Origin: Aureococcus anophagefferens
Lineage: Eukaryota > Sar > Pelagophyceae > Pelagomonadales > Pelagomonadaceae
NCBI RefSeq assembly: GCF_000186865.1
Contig: NW_008705593.1
Span: 279,483 to 343,482, forward strand
Direction of reading: 5' to 3'
Length of the DNA stretch: 64,000 bases
The notes below the pieces were generated by a model that saw only the letters and a list, made by a program, of their open reading frames with translations, was not told the DNA's origin and did no database searches. Positions 27,158 to 36,793 of the stretch are shown piece by piece. A program made the position numbers and the translations under genes. Every line of letters starts with the position of its first letter. Within the stretch, counting starts at the first letter, position 1.

Positions 27158-28728
27158 TTACTCCGGGTCGAACCAGCGGCAGCCGGCGGCGTTCGGGTCG
27201 AGGTAGGGGTACTTGCCGACGCGGCCCGGCGGCGCGGTCACCTTGACGCGGGCCGGGTTCTCCGGCGAGGTCGGCCGCGTCACGCCGGCCCTGAGGAGCG
27301 CGTCGAAGACGTGGTAGAGGTAGAAGGGGAGGTAGAACTTGCGCGCGTCGCCGGCCGGCGGCCCGTCGGGGAGGTCCTCGAGGCGGAGCTTGTCCCAGTC
27401 CGAGTAGAGGACGTCCTCGGGCGGCTCCGCGAAGGAGAGCCAGGACCGCACCTGGGCAGGACAAGGGTGATTCAACGTCGCTTCAACATGAGTGTTCCGC
27501 GCGCGCGCGTCACGAGAAAAGCACCCACGCGTCGAGACCGTTCCGAGAGATGATCGCTCGTCCAAAAATCAGCCGAAACGAGTGGAAAACGGCCGAGATA
27601 CGAGCCTTTGAAGTTGGGAATTTCGCTCTCTTGTCCTGCCCTGGACCGCACGCGGACGTGGGGCAGCTCGTCGAGGAGCGCGTCGAAGTAGCCGCGCTCC
27701 GGCAGCAGGGGCGGCGTCTCGAGGATGGGCACGGCGCCCGCGACGACGGCCTCCGTGTCGCGGTAGTTCTGCCAGCCGACGCCGGGCATCGACGGGGCGT
27801 AGGCCGCCTCCGCGAGCCTCGCGAAGTAGTCCGCCGGGTCGAGGCGGCCGCTGCGGAGGTGGGACCCGCGGTCGTAGAGCGGGTCGCCGTCGCAGAGGCC
27901 CCGCGCGCGGAGCTCGTCGAACTTCTGCCGCCGGCCCCGGTGCAGGTTCACGCCCGCGCACCGCACCTTGAGCGCCTTGGGCCGCGCGCGGCACTCGTCT
28001 CGCAGCTGGGGCCCGCGCTTGACGCCGCTGGGCACCGCGAGCGTCGGCGCGCCCCGTCGGATCAGGGGATTCGCCAGCGGGTTGTTCGCGAGCACGAGCG
28101 CGTCTCCGGGCGCGTTGTGGACCTGGAACCAGGGGTCGCCCATCTTCACGACGACGCTGACGTTCGCCAGGGACGCGTGGCGCTGGTCCGGCGGCGGGTA
28201 CTCCGTCTGCTCCCAGACGAAGAGGCAGTGCGGGTTGAACGCCGCGCACAACTTGTGCAGCGACCGGTGGTCGAAGAGCACGTCGTCCGCGCGGAGCTCC
28301 GCGACGTCCCAGGTCTTGCCGTTGCATCGCACGTGCGTCTTGCCCGCGTAGGCCTCGTGGAGCGCGAAGCGCTCGACGGCCCAGTGGCGGAGGCAGCACG
28401 CGAAGCGCCGCGCGACGCACGCCGGCGGCTCGCCGAAGGGCACGCGCGCGAGCAGGCAGGCCAGCGGCGGCTTCTCGGCGGGGCAGGCGACGGGCGGCCG
28501 GCCGCAGCAGCTGAGGTTCGCGCGCTGCGGTTCGGCGAGGTGGCGGTAGGTCACGGCGTTCGCCGGGTCCAGCTCCGGCCGCTCGTCGATCCAGTCCATG
28601 CACTTCTCCCAGTTGCCACAAACGCGGCCGAGCGGCGGGTCGATGACTTTTGAAACATCAGGCGCGACACCGCGGTCGCCGGAGGCGAACGCGAGGACTG
28701 CGGCAGCCCGGAGCAGGCTGCGGCTCAT
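27158..28728 (-). CDS. Secretory-pathway glycosyltransferase-like protein
   Basis: Exons 28728-27652 and 27451-27158 give 456 residues. MSRSLLRAAAVLAFASG is a signal peptide. The middle is Cys-rich (LSCCGRPP, CLLARVP, CCLRHW). The C-terminal third has PGVGWQNYRDTEAVVAGAVP and ILETPPLLPERGYFDALLDE, a layout like exostosin- and fucosyltransferase-type GT-B enzymes, where a donor-site segment precedes an acidic residue (AVP-ILE). The donor and acceptor are unknown. A family A introner interrupts HVRVRSWLSF, and joining at the duplicated GTGCGGTC restores it. Both ends of the element lie inside the coding frame. Confidence 0.7.
27452..27643 (+). mobile_element. Introner element A3 (192 bp), reverse to its host gene
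   Basis: In gene sense (minus) it starts CAGGGCAGGACAAGAGAGCG and ends CACCCTTGTCCTGCCCAG. GTGCGGTC is duplicated at 27651-27644 and 27451-27444. Intron 27651-27452 is GT-AG, 200 nt. Confidence 0.92.
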
Positions 28729-29027
28729 CGCATCGTGGTTAAGGCATCAACAACGATGGTGGGTAGCGCGCGACGGCGGCGCGCGTCGGCGGCGGCCACA
28801 GAGAGAGCGCGCGCGGCCCGGGGGCAGCTCACAAAGCTTCGAAGACGGCATCATCGTCGTGCACAGACCTTGAAGTAGGTTATGGACGCTGCTCAGCCTT
28901 GGTGAGCCGCATCTGCAATGGTGGCCAGCTCGATCGCCTCGGCGTGCCGCTGCCTCGGCGGCTCGACCGTGAACGCATAGAGGCCCACCTCGGCGAGCTG
29001 CTCGAGACAGTCGCCGCTGCACGAGCG

Positions 29028-31271
29028 ATGGCGCCGGTGCTCTGCTGCCTCGCCTTCGGCACGCGCGGCGACGTGGAGCCGGTGCTGCGCGTCGCGCTGC
29101 GGTCTTATTCGAGCTATGGCGTGCGCAATGGGCCGCGCGTCACGTTCGTGACGCACGAGACGCACAAATCCTGGCTCGCGCCGGCGGAGGGCGTCGACTT
29201 CGTCTGGGTGTCGACGCCGCCGGTGCTGCCGCGGTCCGCGGACGCGGCGCGGCTCTGGAGCGCCGAGCAGGGCGCCGCGTGCCTCGCGGCGGCGCGCGGC
29301 GCGGACGGTCTCGCCTTCAACCTCTTCGCGCTCGAGGGCGTCCACCTCGCGGACCTGCTGAAACTGCCCTGCGTCGTCGTCCAGGGATACGCGTTGCCGG
29401 GCTCCCCGCCGAGCGGCTGGCGGGCGGCGCTCGAAGCGCGCCAGCCGGCGCTCTTCCGGCGGCTCACGCGGAACTTCCGGCGCGAGCGCCCCGACTGGCA
29501 CGCGCTCGATCCCGAAGAACGGGCGCGGTCCGCCCCGCCCGCGACGATCGTCCTCGACGACGTCGAGCACTGGCTCTGGCCGGCGCTCCTCGACGACCGC
29601 TGGCTCGCGTATCGCGCGACCATCGAGGGCGGCGAACCGAAGCGCGCCCACGGCCTCGCGCGCTTCCTGCGCCGCCGCGGGGCGCCGGAGGTGATCTACG
29701 GCGTCGACGAGGCGCTCTTCCCGCGGCCGGGCTACTGGCTCCGTCGCTTCCACGTCCTCGGCAGCTTCCTCCGCGACGAGGATGGCGACGGGATCATCTC
29801 CGTGGACACGGCCTACGCGCCGGCCGCCGGCGCCGCGACGACGCGCGCGGCCGAGGACTTCCTCGCCGGGGCGGCGGACCCCGGCGTCTTCCTGAGCCTC
29901 GGCGCCGCGGGGACGGCCGCCGCGGGATGCCTGACGCGGGAAGCGGCGGAGGCCATCTACGGCGGCCTGCGGGACGCGCTCCGCGCGACGGGCCGGCTCG
30001 GCGTCGTCCAGGCCGACGAATTCGGGTACGCGATGGCCGCGTTCCGCGAAACCGCGAACGTCTTCGTGATCGACGGCCCCGTCGACCACGGCCCCATCAT
30101 GCGGCGCTGCGCGTGCGTCGTGCACCACGGCGGCGCCGGCACGACGCACGCGGCCGCGGAGCGGGGCTGCGCCCAGGTCGTCGTGCCGTTCTTCTTCGAC
30201 CAGTTCTTTTGGGCCGAAAACGTCGCGTACCGGGGCGTGGGCCTCCGCGCGGAGCCGGCCGGCGTCGGCGCCGCGATCGAAGCGGCGCTCGGCGGCGCCA
30301 TGCGATTCCGGGCCGTCACGTTGGCCCGGCGGCTTTTCGCGTACGGCGTCAACGGCGCGTCGGTCCACGTCGAGCGCGCGCTGCGGCCGATCGACGGGTC
30401 GACGTGGCCGGACTACTCGTCGACGTCCGAGGACTCGGAGTCGGACGGCGAGGACGACTTCGCCGCGGACGTCGAGTTCGACTGCGGCGTCGTCGTCCGC
30501 CTGCCGCGCGCGTCTCCGTCGGAGAACGCGCACCTCGAGCGCGAGCTCTTCGTCGAGGGCTGCTACGACGAGGCGTTCGCGGGGTTGTCCCCGGACGAGA
30601 ACCAGCTCGTCGTCGACGTCGGGGCCCACTGCGGGCTGCTCGCCGTCCGCTACGCGCCGCGGTATCCGCGCGCGTATTTCGTGTGCGTCGAGCCCCGGGC
30701 GTACGGCAAAGCGGCGCGGAAGGCCCTCGGCGTCAACCTCCGGAGGTACTGCGGGAGCCGCCACTTCAGAATATGTCCCTACGCCGCCGGGGCGGAGGAC
30801 GGCGAGGGGTCGTTGACGACGTATCCGGCCATGCCGGGCAACTCGACGCTGCGGCCGCGGGAGAAGCGCGACGAGCACTTCCGGGGCCTCGAGGCCGACG
30901 ACCTCTTCGCCGGCGCCGCGGAGCAGCCCGTCAAGGTCCAAAAGCTCGACACGCTCTGCTTCTCAGCTCAGTTCGGCGGTCTTCTGTGCGAAGTGAACAC
31001 GCTCGATCTGTTGAAGATCGACGTCGAAGGCCACGAATACGACGTCCTCCTGGGCGCTCGAAGCACGCTCGCTTGCGCGGAGCGCGTCGTCGTCGAGGTC
31101 CACGACGTCGACGGTCGCCTCGGCGCGTGCGTGAAACTCCTCGAGGCCTCGGGGTTCCGGACGCACACGCGGTCCGCGCCGGCGTGCCTGCCCACGAACC
31201 ACCTCCTCTTCGGACGCCGGCCGCCTCGCTCGAACCAATATCCCTTTGAACGGGTGCCCTTTGGACGGTAA
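29028..31271 (+). CDS. Fusion of a GT1-type (sterol-glucosyltransferase-like) glycosyltransferase and an FkbM methyltransferase
   Basis: The 747-residue frame starts at ATGGCGCCGGTG; the extension upstream has no ATG. Residues 1-460 are a GT-B glycosyltransferase: CCLAFGTRGDVEPVLRVAL at the N-terminus and VVHHGGAGTTHAAAERGC, QVVVPFFFDQFFWAENVA for nucleotide-sugar binding, resembling sterol glucosyltransferases and GT28-like enzymes. An acidic linker (STSEDSESDGEDD) precedes residues 495-740, an FkbM-type SAM methyltransferase: QLVVDVGAHCGLLAVRYAP (SAM motif I) and TLDLLKIDVEGHEYDVLLGA. FkbM enzymes often O-methylate sugars. The fusion suggests sequential glycosylation and sugar methylation of one product. 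It has no signal peptide, so it is probably cytosolic. Confidence 0.88.
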   Translation: MAPVLCCLAFGTRGDVEPVLRVALRSYSSYGVRNGPRVTFVTHETHKSWLAPAEGVDFVWVSTPPVLPRSADAARLWSAEQGAACLAAARGADGLAFNLFALEGVHLADLLKLPCVVVQGYALPGSPPSGWRAALEARQPALFRRLTRNFRRERPDWHALDPEERARSAPPATIVLDDVEHWLWPALLDDRWLAYRATIEGGEPKRAHGLARFLRRRGAPEVIYGVDEALFPRPGYWLRRFHVLGSFLRDEDGDGIISVDTAYAPAAGAATTRAAEDFLAGAADPGVFLSLGAAGTAAAGCLTREAAEAIYGGLRDALRATGRLGVVQADEFGYAMAAFRETANVFVIDGPVDHGPIMRRCACVVHHGGAGTTHAAAERGCAQVVVPFFFDQFFWAENVAYRGVGLRAEPAGVGAAIEAALGGAMRFRAVTLARRLFAYGVNGASVHVERALRPIDGSTWPDYSSTSEDSESDGEDDFAADVEFDCGVVVRLPRASPSENAHLERELFVEGCYDEAFAGLSPDENQLVVDVGAHCGLLAVRYAPRYPRAYFVCVEPRAYGKAARKALGVNLRRYCGSRHFRICPYAAGAEDGEGSLTTYPAMPGNSTLRPREKRDEHFRGLEADDLFAGAAEQPVKVQKLDTLCFSAQFGGLLCEVNTLDLLKIDVEGHEYDVLLGARSTLACAERVVVEVHDVDGRLGACVKLLEASGFRTHTRSAPACLPTNHLLFGRRPPRSNQYPFERVPFGR

Positions 31272-31633
31272 TTTAGCCAGACCTTTGCTTTATCGAATGG
31301 CAGTTCCAGGGCTGCAGGTCGGATGCGGTCCGTTAGTTGCTCGACAGGCTTCAACTACAACCGGCTCAAAACGGTGCCTTTGTGTCTCTTCTGACACCAA
31401 ATCAGCTCTCTTCGCTCTCTCGACGGCATTCCTTATCCTGGGGGTCCTTCCGCCGCGCCCGCGCTCTCGACGACGCTGCGAGGCAGCCTCCAAGCAGCTT
31501 TGCACAGCGAGGCCGCCTCCAAGCAGCTTTGCACAGCGAGGCAGCCTCCAAGCAGCCCAAAGCAGCTTTGCACGGCGAGGCAGCCTCCAAGCAGCCCAAA
31601 GCTTGCAGCGAGGCGGCCCCCACGCAGCACACA
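31272..31633. other. Leader region with a tandem repeat (31475-31628)
   Basis: Before the Sel1 gene, units of about 29-39 bp built on GCTTTGCACAGCGAGGCAGC, followed by CTCCAAGCAGC, repeat about five times. The frame stays open through it into the downstream gene but contains no ATG, so it is likely untranslated leader or promoter. Positions 31272-31470 show nothing else. Confidence 0.65.
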
Positions 31634-32215
31634 ATGGTCCGGAAGAAGGACGAATGGGACTTCGGCGGCCAGAGCGAGCTCACGCAGGAGCTGGGGCACG
31701 AGGCCTCCCAGCGCCTCGCCGCGGAGTACAAGAACGCGAAGTCGTCGAAGCTCAAGTCCGACCTCGCGGCGGGGCTCATGAACTGGCTCATGGACACGAA
31801 GAAGAACGTGGTCTGGGACGAGGAGACGGCGGCGACCGAGTGGCAGCGCGACCGCGGCAACGCCGTGTCCACGCGGCTCCTCGGCGTGGCCTACGAGCGG
31901 GGCCGCGGCAAGGAGCAGAGCGACAAGGACGCGCGGCGCTGCTTCCTCAAGGCCGCGATGATGGGCGACGCCACCGCGCAGCGCTACGTCGCGGGCTGCT
32001 ACCTCCGGGGCGTCGGCGGCGACGTCAACTACGACGAGGCCTTCCGCTGGTACACGAAGGCGTTCAACCAGGGCGACCTCAAGGCCCAGGCGGCCCTCGG
32101 GGACATGCTCGACGCGGGCCAGGGCTGCGACCGCGACGCCGACGAGGCGCGGACCTACTACCGCGCGAGCCGCGCGGGCAAGTCGCTCGCGACCAAGAGC
32201 GCCGCGACACAGTAA
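31634..32215 (+). CDS. Sel1-repeat protein
   Basis: The 193-residue protein starts at ATGGTCCGGAAG. The N-terminal 80 residues are helical. Three Sel1-like repeats follow: STRLLGVAYERGRGKEQSDK, AQRYVAGCYLRGVGGDVNYD and AQAALGDMLDAGQGCDRDAD, each with the A....LG..Y..G.G...D pattern, ending in YYRASRAGKSLATKSA. SLR proteins are alpha-solenoid adaptors, often in ER-associated degradation or signalling. There is no signal peptide, so the localisation is probably cytosolic. Its stop lies 134 bp from the selenoprotein H stop on the other strand. Confidence 0.85.
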   Translation: MVRKKDEWDFGGQSELTQELGHEASQRLAAEYKNAKSSKLKSDLAAGLMNWLMDTKKNVVWDEETAATEWQRDRGNAVSTRLLGVAYERGRGKEQSDKDARRCFLKAAMMGDATAQRYVAGCYLRGVGGDVNYDEAFRWYTKAFNQGDLKAQAALGDMLDAGQGCDRDADEARTYYRASRAGKSLATKSAATQ

Positions 32216-32248
32216 CGTTTCTTTTAGAACGCGGGGCCGGCGGTGACC

Positions 32249-32319
32249 CGAGCGCGCCCGTTCGTCGCGACCGCGGATCTTGGATGGATCCCCGCGGTCG
32301 GTCATGCGGCGGCGCTCGC
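32249..32319 (-). promoter_or_regulatory. Candidate SECIS element of the selenoprotein H gene
   Basis: It lies in the 3' UTR, 30 nt beyond the stop. The minus strand has ATGA (32305-32302) and a downstream GA (32266-32265) flanking a stem of CGACCGC with GCGGTCG plus GGATC with GATCC, closing on a loop containing CATCCAA. Outer arms GCGAGCGC and GCGCTCG can form helix I. The ATGA/GA core, helix II and an A-containing apical loop fit the eukaryotic SECIS plan. Helix details are by eye; no folding program was run. Confidence 0.75.
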
Positions 32320-32349
32320 GGTCGGCGCCGGCGAGCCGCGGCCGGGCGC

Positions 32350-32691
32350 CTACGCGGCCAGCGCCTTCTCGACGTCCGCGGCGACGTCGTCCATGTCCAG
32401 CGCCTTCAGCGCCGGGAACGGCCGCTTCATGTCGAGGAGCTCGACGACCTTTGTGTCGCCGACGGAGACGACGAAGGCGCCCTTGCGCGGCTTCTCCTCG
32501 TTGATCTTCACCTCCGCCTTGCCTTCCAAAGCCTTCAAGACCTTGTTCGCGCGGGTCTTGAACGCGCCTCAGCTCTTGCAGGCCTCGACGACGACGACGC
32601 CGCCCTCCGACGGCGGCGCGTCCGCCTTCGTCTTCGCCGCCTTCTTCGGCTCGCTGTCCTGCTTCGCGGAGGCCTTGCGTTTCGGCGCCAT
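32350..32691 (-). CDS. SELENOH: Selenoprotein H with in-frame TGA as selenocysteine
   Basis: From the ATG at 32691 the reading passes through a TGA at 32571-32569 (codon 41) and ends at TAG 32352-32350, giving 113 residues. The N-terminus MAPKRKASAKQD is basic like other SelH proteins. VVVVEACKS-Sec places Sec in the CxxU motif. The rest (KTRANKVLKALEGKAEVKI, EEKPRKGAFVVSVGD, VVELLDMKRPFPALKALDMD) matches the SelH thioredoxin-like fold, with conserved KPRKGAF. SelH is a nuclear/nucleolar redox protein. A candidate SECIS lies downstream. A standard gene finder would split it or miss the first exon half. Convergent with the Sel1 gene, divergent from the EF-hand gene. Confidence 0.88.
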
Positions 32692-33038
32692 GGCGACCTG
32701 GGGGTGGGAGAGCGTTTCGCGAGGCGCTGCGCGCGCGCGGCCGTGCTCTCAATCCTGTGCGATTCGCGTTGCGAATCTCTCTTCCGGACGTGCTGTGTGC
32801 ACGCGCGACCGCACGCGCGCGGCTTGTGTTGCGCGGACGCGGCAGTGCGCTGATGCAGGCTGAGTCGTGCAGATGAGTCGTGCTCTCGGAGATGGGCCGC
32901 TGGTGCAGAGACCTTGCACAACAACTTGCAGCGCTGAAAATCAGCGCGGAACCGGGCAACAGGATGGCACGACGCTGCCCCCGGCGCCGGCCCGTGGCGC
33001 GCTAGCGCAGCGGACGTTGCCCCCGGTCGGCGGGCGGC
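32692..33038. other. Divergent promoter region
   Basis: A 347 bp gap separates the starts of selenoprotein H and the next EF-hand gene, and must carry both promoters. It has A/T-richer islands (for example around 32930-32945) but no convincing motif or gene. Confidence 0.5.
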
Positions 33039-34390
33039 ATGGGCTGCGCCCTCTGCCGGCCGCTGTCGGCGCGGTCGCTCCACCTCAACAAGGAGCACTT
33101 CCGGAGCCTCCTGCGCCTCAAGGAGTTGCTCCGCCTGACGCGGCGCGACATCGACCGCATGCACGGTCTCTTCAACCGCATCGACCGCGACAAGAGCGGC
33201 TGCATCTGCTACTTCGAGTTCCTCATGCACCTCGACCTCGACAAGAGCCCCTTTGTGGAGAAGGCGTTCATGCTCGCGAACGTCGACAGCGCGGACAACA
33301 TGGACTTTGCCGAGTTCGTCGGCTCGCTCTATGTTTATTGCACGCTGTCCTGGGACACGCTGGTCAAGTACGCCTTCGACGTCTGCGACGTGGACCGGAG
33401 CGGCGTCCTCGAGGTGCGGGAAGTGGAGGAGCTCGTCCGGTCCGTCTACGGGAAGGCGTTGGACGCGCGCGTGGAGCAGCTGTTGCGGGTCATGGACAGC
33501 GACTGCGACGGGACGATCTCCTTCGACGAGTTCCGCGCGCGGAACCGCCAGCACCCGCTGCTCCTCTTCCCCGCGTTCCACATGCAGGAGCGCATGCGCC
33601 ACGCGTGTCTGGGACAGGGCAGGAAAAGGGTGATTCAACGTCGCTTCAACGTGAGTGTTCCGCGCGCGCGCGTTCCGGAAAGAGCATCCCGGCTTCGAGA
33701 GCGCTCCGAGAGATGATCGCTCGTCCAAAAATCAGCCGAAACGAGCGGAAAACGACCGAGATAGGAGCCTTTGAAGTTGGGAATTTCGCACCCTTTTCCT
33801 GCCCAGGTCTCGGCGCGAGCTACTGGCGGAAGCGCGAGCGCGACGTCGACCCGGAGATGAAGGCCCACATCGTCGACATTTTGCAGGGCCTCGACCCGGA
33901 CCACCCCGAGCGGCAGGAGCGCAACGCGGCGCGCGACGCGGCGAAGCGGCGCGACCGCGGCCAGCGGGCGTCGCGGAGCTTCGACGACGACGGCGGCCGC
34001 GAGCGGCGCAGGTCCCGCGACCGGGGGAAGCGGCCGTCGCGGAGCTTCGACGACGCCGCGCCGCGGGAGCGGCGGCGGTCGCGGAATTCGGACGACGACT
34101 TCGAGAGCCCGCTGTCCGCGGCGGTCCCCGGCGACGGCGGGGCGGGTCTCGACGAGCGGCGGAAGCGGCGGAGCCGCGACCTCGCCCACGCCAAGGCGGC
34201 CAAGCAGGAGCGCGCGCAGCGCAAGTCCAAGGACGCCCACCTCGACCCGACGACGATGCACAAGTCCGCGTACGAGCGCCAGGTGCCCGGCGCGCCCGAG
34301 GAACAACACAAGCGCCACCCCAAGAAGGGCCGCAAGGGCTCGCGCGTCGCGCCCGAGGGCGGACCGAGGCCGCCCGGGAGTCGCTCATGA
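33039..34390 (+). CDS. EF-hand protein with basic Arg/Ser-rich tail
   Basis: Exons 33039-33606 and 33807-34390 give 383 residues. MGCALCRP at the N-terminus suits myristoylation plus palmitoylation. EF-hand loops include DRDKSGCICYFE, DVDRSGVLEVRE and DSDCDGTISFDE. The C-terminal 170 residues are Arg/Asp/Ser-rich (ASRSFDDDGGRERRRSRD). A family A introner sits in the frame; the join reads HACLGASYWRKR. Near 34345-34365 another frame continues with EAARESLMTKVVRTASGKFK and ends at 34506, so a one-base shift may have truncated the C-terminus, and the true stop may be at 34504-34506. Membrane-anchored calcium sensing is inferred. Confidence 0.8.
33615..33806 (+). mobile_element. Introner element A4 (192 bp), diverged target duplication
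   Basis: Ends CAGGGCAGGAAAAGGGTG and CACCCTTTTCCTGCCCAG. The flanks are GTCTGGGA (33607-33614) and GTCTCGGC (33807-33814), 6 of 8 matching. Intron 33607-33806 is GT-AG, 200 nt. Confidence 0.88.
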
Positions 34391-34622
34391 CCAAGGTCGT
34401 CCGCACCGCGTCGGGCAAGTTCAAGCAGATCAAGCAGTTCCCGGCGCGCGCGCCGTCCTTCACGCGGAAGCGCAAGTCCAAGTACGCCGCCGGCGGCGGC
34501 AAGTAATTCGATCGTGTGTGGTCGGTCGTGTGTGGGCGCAGCAGTCACAGACTTCTTCAACAAGGCTTCAGGCAATTGGGTGAAGTCTGTTGGTGGAGGC
34601 GACGTCGACCTCTCCGCGGACC

Positions 34623-36793
34623 ATGCGCGTCGTCGAATCAAACCCTCGAGTCTCGAACGGCCTGGCCGACGGGGTCCCGGACTCCCCGGGGTGCGCGAAC
34701 GGCATGCGGTACCAGGTGCTCCACGAGCTCCCGGGGAACGTGAAGCGCTGGGTCTTCGACAGCGACGCCGGCGACCCCGCGTCCTACACCGACGCCAAGG
34801 AGAAGGCGGCGAACCTGCGCCTGTCCGCCGACTTCGAGGGCGGCGACGTGAGCGTCGTCGTCGACGGGAAGAAGAAGAAGACCTGGTCGGCGAAGAAGGG
34901 CAAGAAGCCGCCCGCGGCGGGGGGCAAGCGCAAGCGCGAGGCGCCCGCGCGGTCGGCGCCGTCCGCCGACCTCCGGGGCATGCGGGTCAAGGAGCTCAAG
35001 GCCCTGATCGAGCGCGGCGGCCTCGACCACGCGGACTGCCTCGACAAGGACGCCCTCGTCGAGCGCGCCGCCGCGGCCGTCGCGCGCCTCGGCGAGTGCC
35101 AGCGCGCGCAGGCCGCCGCCAAGGCCGCGCCCAAGGGCGCGGCGACGCCGGCGGCGAAGAAGGCCAAGGGCGCCTGCGACGCCGTCTACCTCGAGAGCGT
35201 GGGCCTCTGCGGCCGGGGCGAGGAGCACGCCCTCGGCGCCTTCCACATCCTCGGCCGGAGCAGCCTCAACGACGCGATCGTCGGCGAGAAGCTGCCGCTC
35301 GGCGTCGGCACGGACGAGACGGGCATCTCGCGCCGGCAGTGCACGCTCGAGCGCCGCGGCGACGGCGCCTACGTGGCGACGACGGCGCCCAGCGCCCTCA
35401 ACCCGACGGGCATCATCCTCGCCGGCACGCGGCAGCGCGCGCTCGTCGCGCCGGGCGCGAGCCGCGCGCTCGAGCTCGGCGACGTCGTCGTCCTCGACGC
35501 CTTCAACGAGGCCACGACGGACGAGTCGGGCCTCGCGACCTGCATCCGCTTCGCCTACGCCCTCAAGGCCGCGCGGCCCCGCGCGACGACGGCCGCCAAG
35601 GCCGCCGAGCCGCCCCAGGCCGCGGCCGAGCCGCCCGCGGCGCCCGCGGCGCCCGCGGCGCCCGACGCGGCGCCCGACGCGGCGCCCGACGCGGCGCCCG
35701 ACGCGGCGCCCGGCGGCGCCGGCGCGGCGCCGACGCGGCGCCCGCGCGCCCGCGGCGGCGCCCGCGGCGGCGCCCGCGCCCCCCGCGACGCGGGCGAGGC
35801 GCCGCTGTTCTCGCTCAAGCAGCTCGTCGAGGTCGCGCCGCGGACGCACCCGGGCTTCAACTACCACGGCGGCACGGCGATGATCGCGAAGATCCACGAC
35901 GAGCGGTCCGCGGACCTCGGCCCCATGAAGGACGGGAGCGCGTCGCGCACGACGGGCTTCACCTACGGCGTCAAGTACGTCCTCGGCGGCTCGGAGAAGC
36001 GCGTCGACGCGCAGCACATCGCGGCCAAGGGCGACCTCGCGAGCTCGCCCCTGAAGCGCGCCGCGTCCGCCGAGGCCGCCGCGGCCGCCGGGGCCGCGGC
36101 GCCGCCGGCGAAGAAGGCGAAGAACGGCCCGCCGCCAAGGCGGCCCGCGCGACCTACGCCGCCGGCGACGACACGGGCCTCGCGCCCCTCGGCCCCTACG
36201 AGCTCTACGCCGGCGCCGGCCGCGCGTTCCCGGCGGCCGCCGCGGCCGCGGCGCCGCCGCCGGGCCGGCGCTGGCCGACGCAGGTCGCCAACGCCACGGA
36301 GGCCTGCGTCCGCGACACGGCGGACCTCAACCTCATCTCCGCGACGTTCCGCGACCGCGTGCGCCGCCGCAACGAGACGCCGCTGCCGCGGACGCTCGCC
36401 GCGGTCCTCAAGGCGCTCTGCCGCGCGACGGCCGCGACGGAGGTCGACCAGCTCCGCGAGTGCTTCCTCGTCGGCTGGGCCCGCTTCGCGCCCGACGTCG
36501 CCCTCGGCCCGGACCTGGACGACGACGACGTCGCGGCGGTCGAGGCCAAGCTCGGCGTCGACCTCGACTGCGCCGCGGACGCGCAGCAGCGGCTCCTCGA
36601 CAACCTCTCCGTGGCCTACCTCGGCCCCGGCGACGAGGAGAACGACGCCATGTACGGCTCCAGCGCCGCGCGCACCGCGCGCGAGCGCCGCGAGAAGGCG
36701 CTCGCCGCGAAGCGCGCGCCCAAGACCCCCTTCCTCGAGAGCCCGCTCGACACGCTCGTCGCCGGCTGCGCCGGCCCGCTCAAGACGCTCTGA
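34623..36793 (+). CDS. SAP/FHA-domain nuclear protein (frame correction needed near 36125)
   Basis: The start is ATG at 34623. Order of parts: an N-terminal module GMRYQVLHELPGNVKRWVFD, basic KRKREAPAR, a SAP-like region MRVKELKALIERGGLDHADC, then an FHA-like domain (HILGRSSLNDAIVG, ISRRQCTLERRGDGAYVAT). A low-complexity PDAAPDAAP tract precedes LFSLKQLVEVAPRTHPGFNY, a Tudor/SH3-like segment with YGVKYVLGGSEKRVDA. At about 36121-36140 the frame must shift by one base; beyond it the other frame (AKAARATYAAGDDTGLAP) runs to TGA at 36791-36793. With the correction the length is 723 residues. FHA domains bind phospho-Thr and SAP domains bind DNA, so a chromatin or DNA-damage role is plausible. 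Confidence 0.7.

Noticed and set aside
28893..30941. Long minus frame opposite the GT-FkbM fusion
   Set aside because: Antisense shadow of a gene with clear catalytic motifs on the plus strand.
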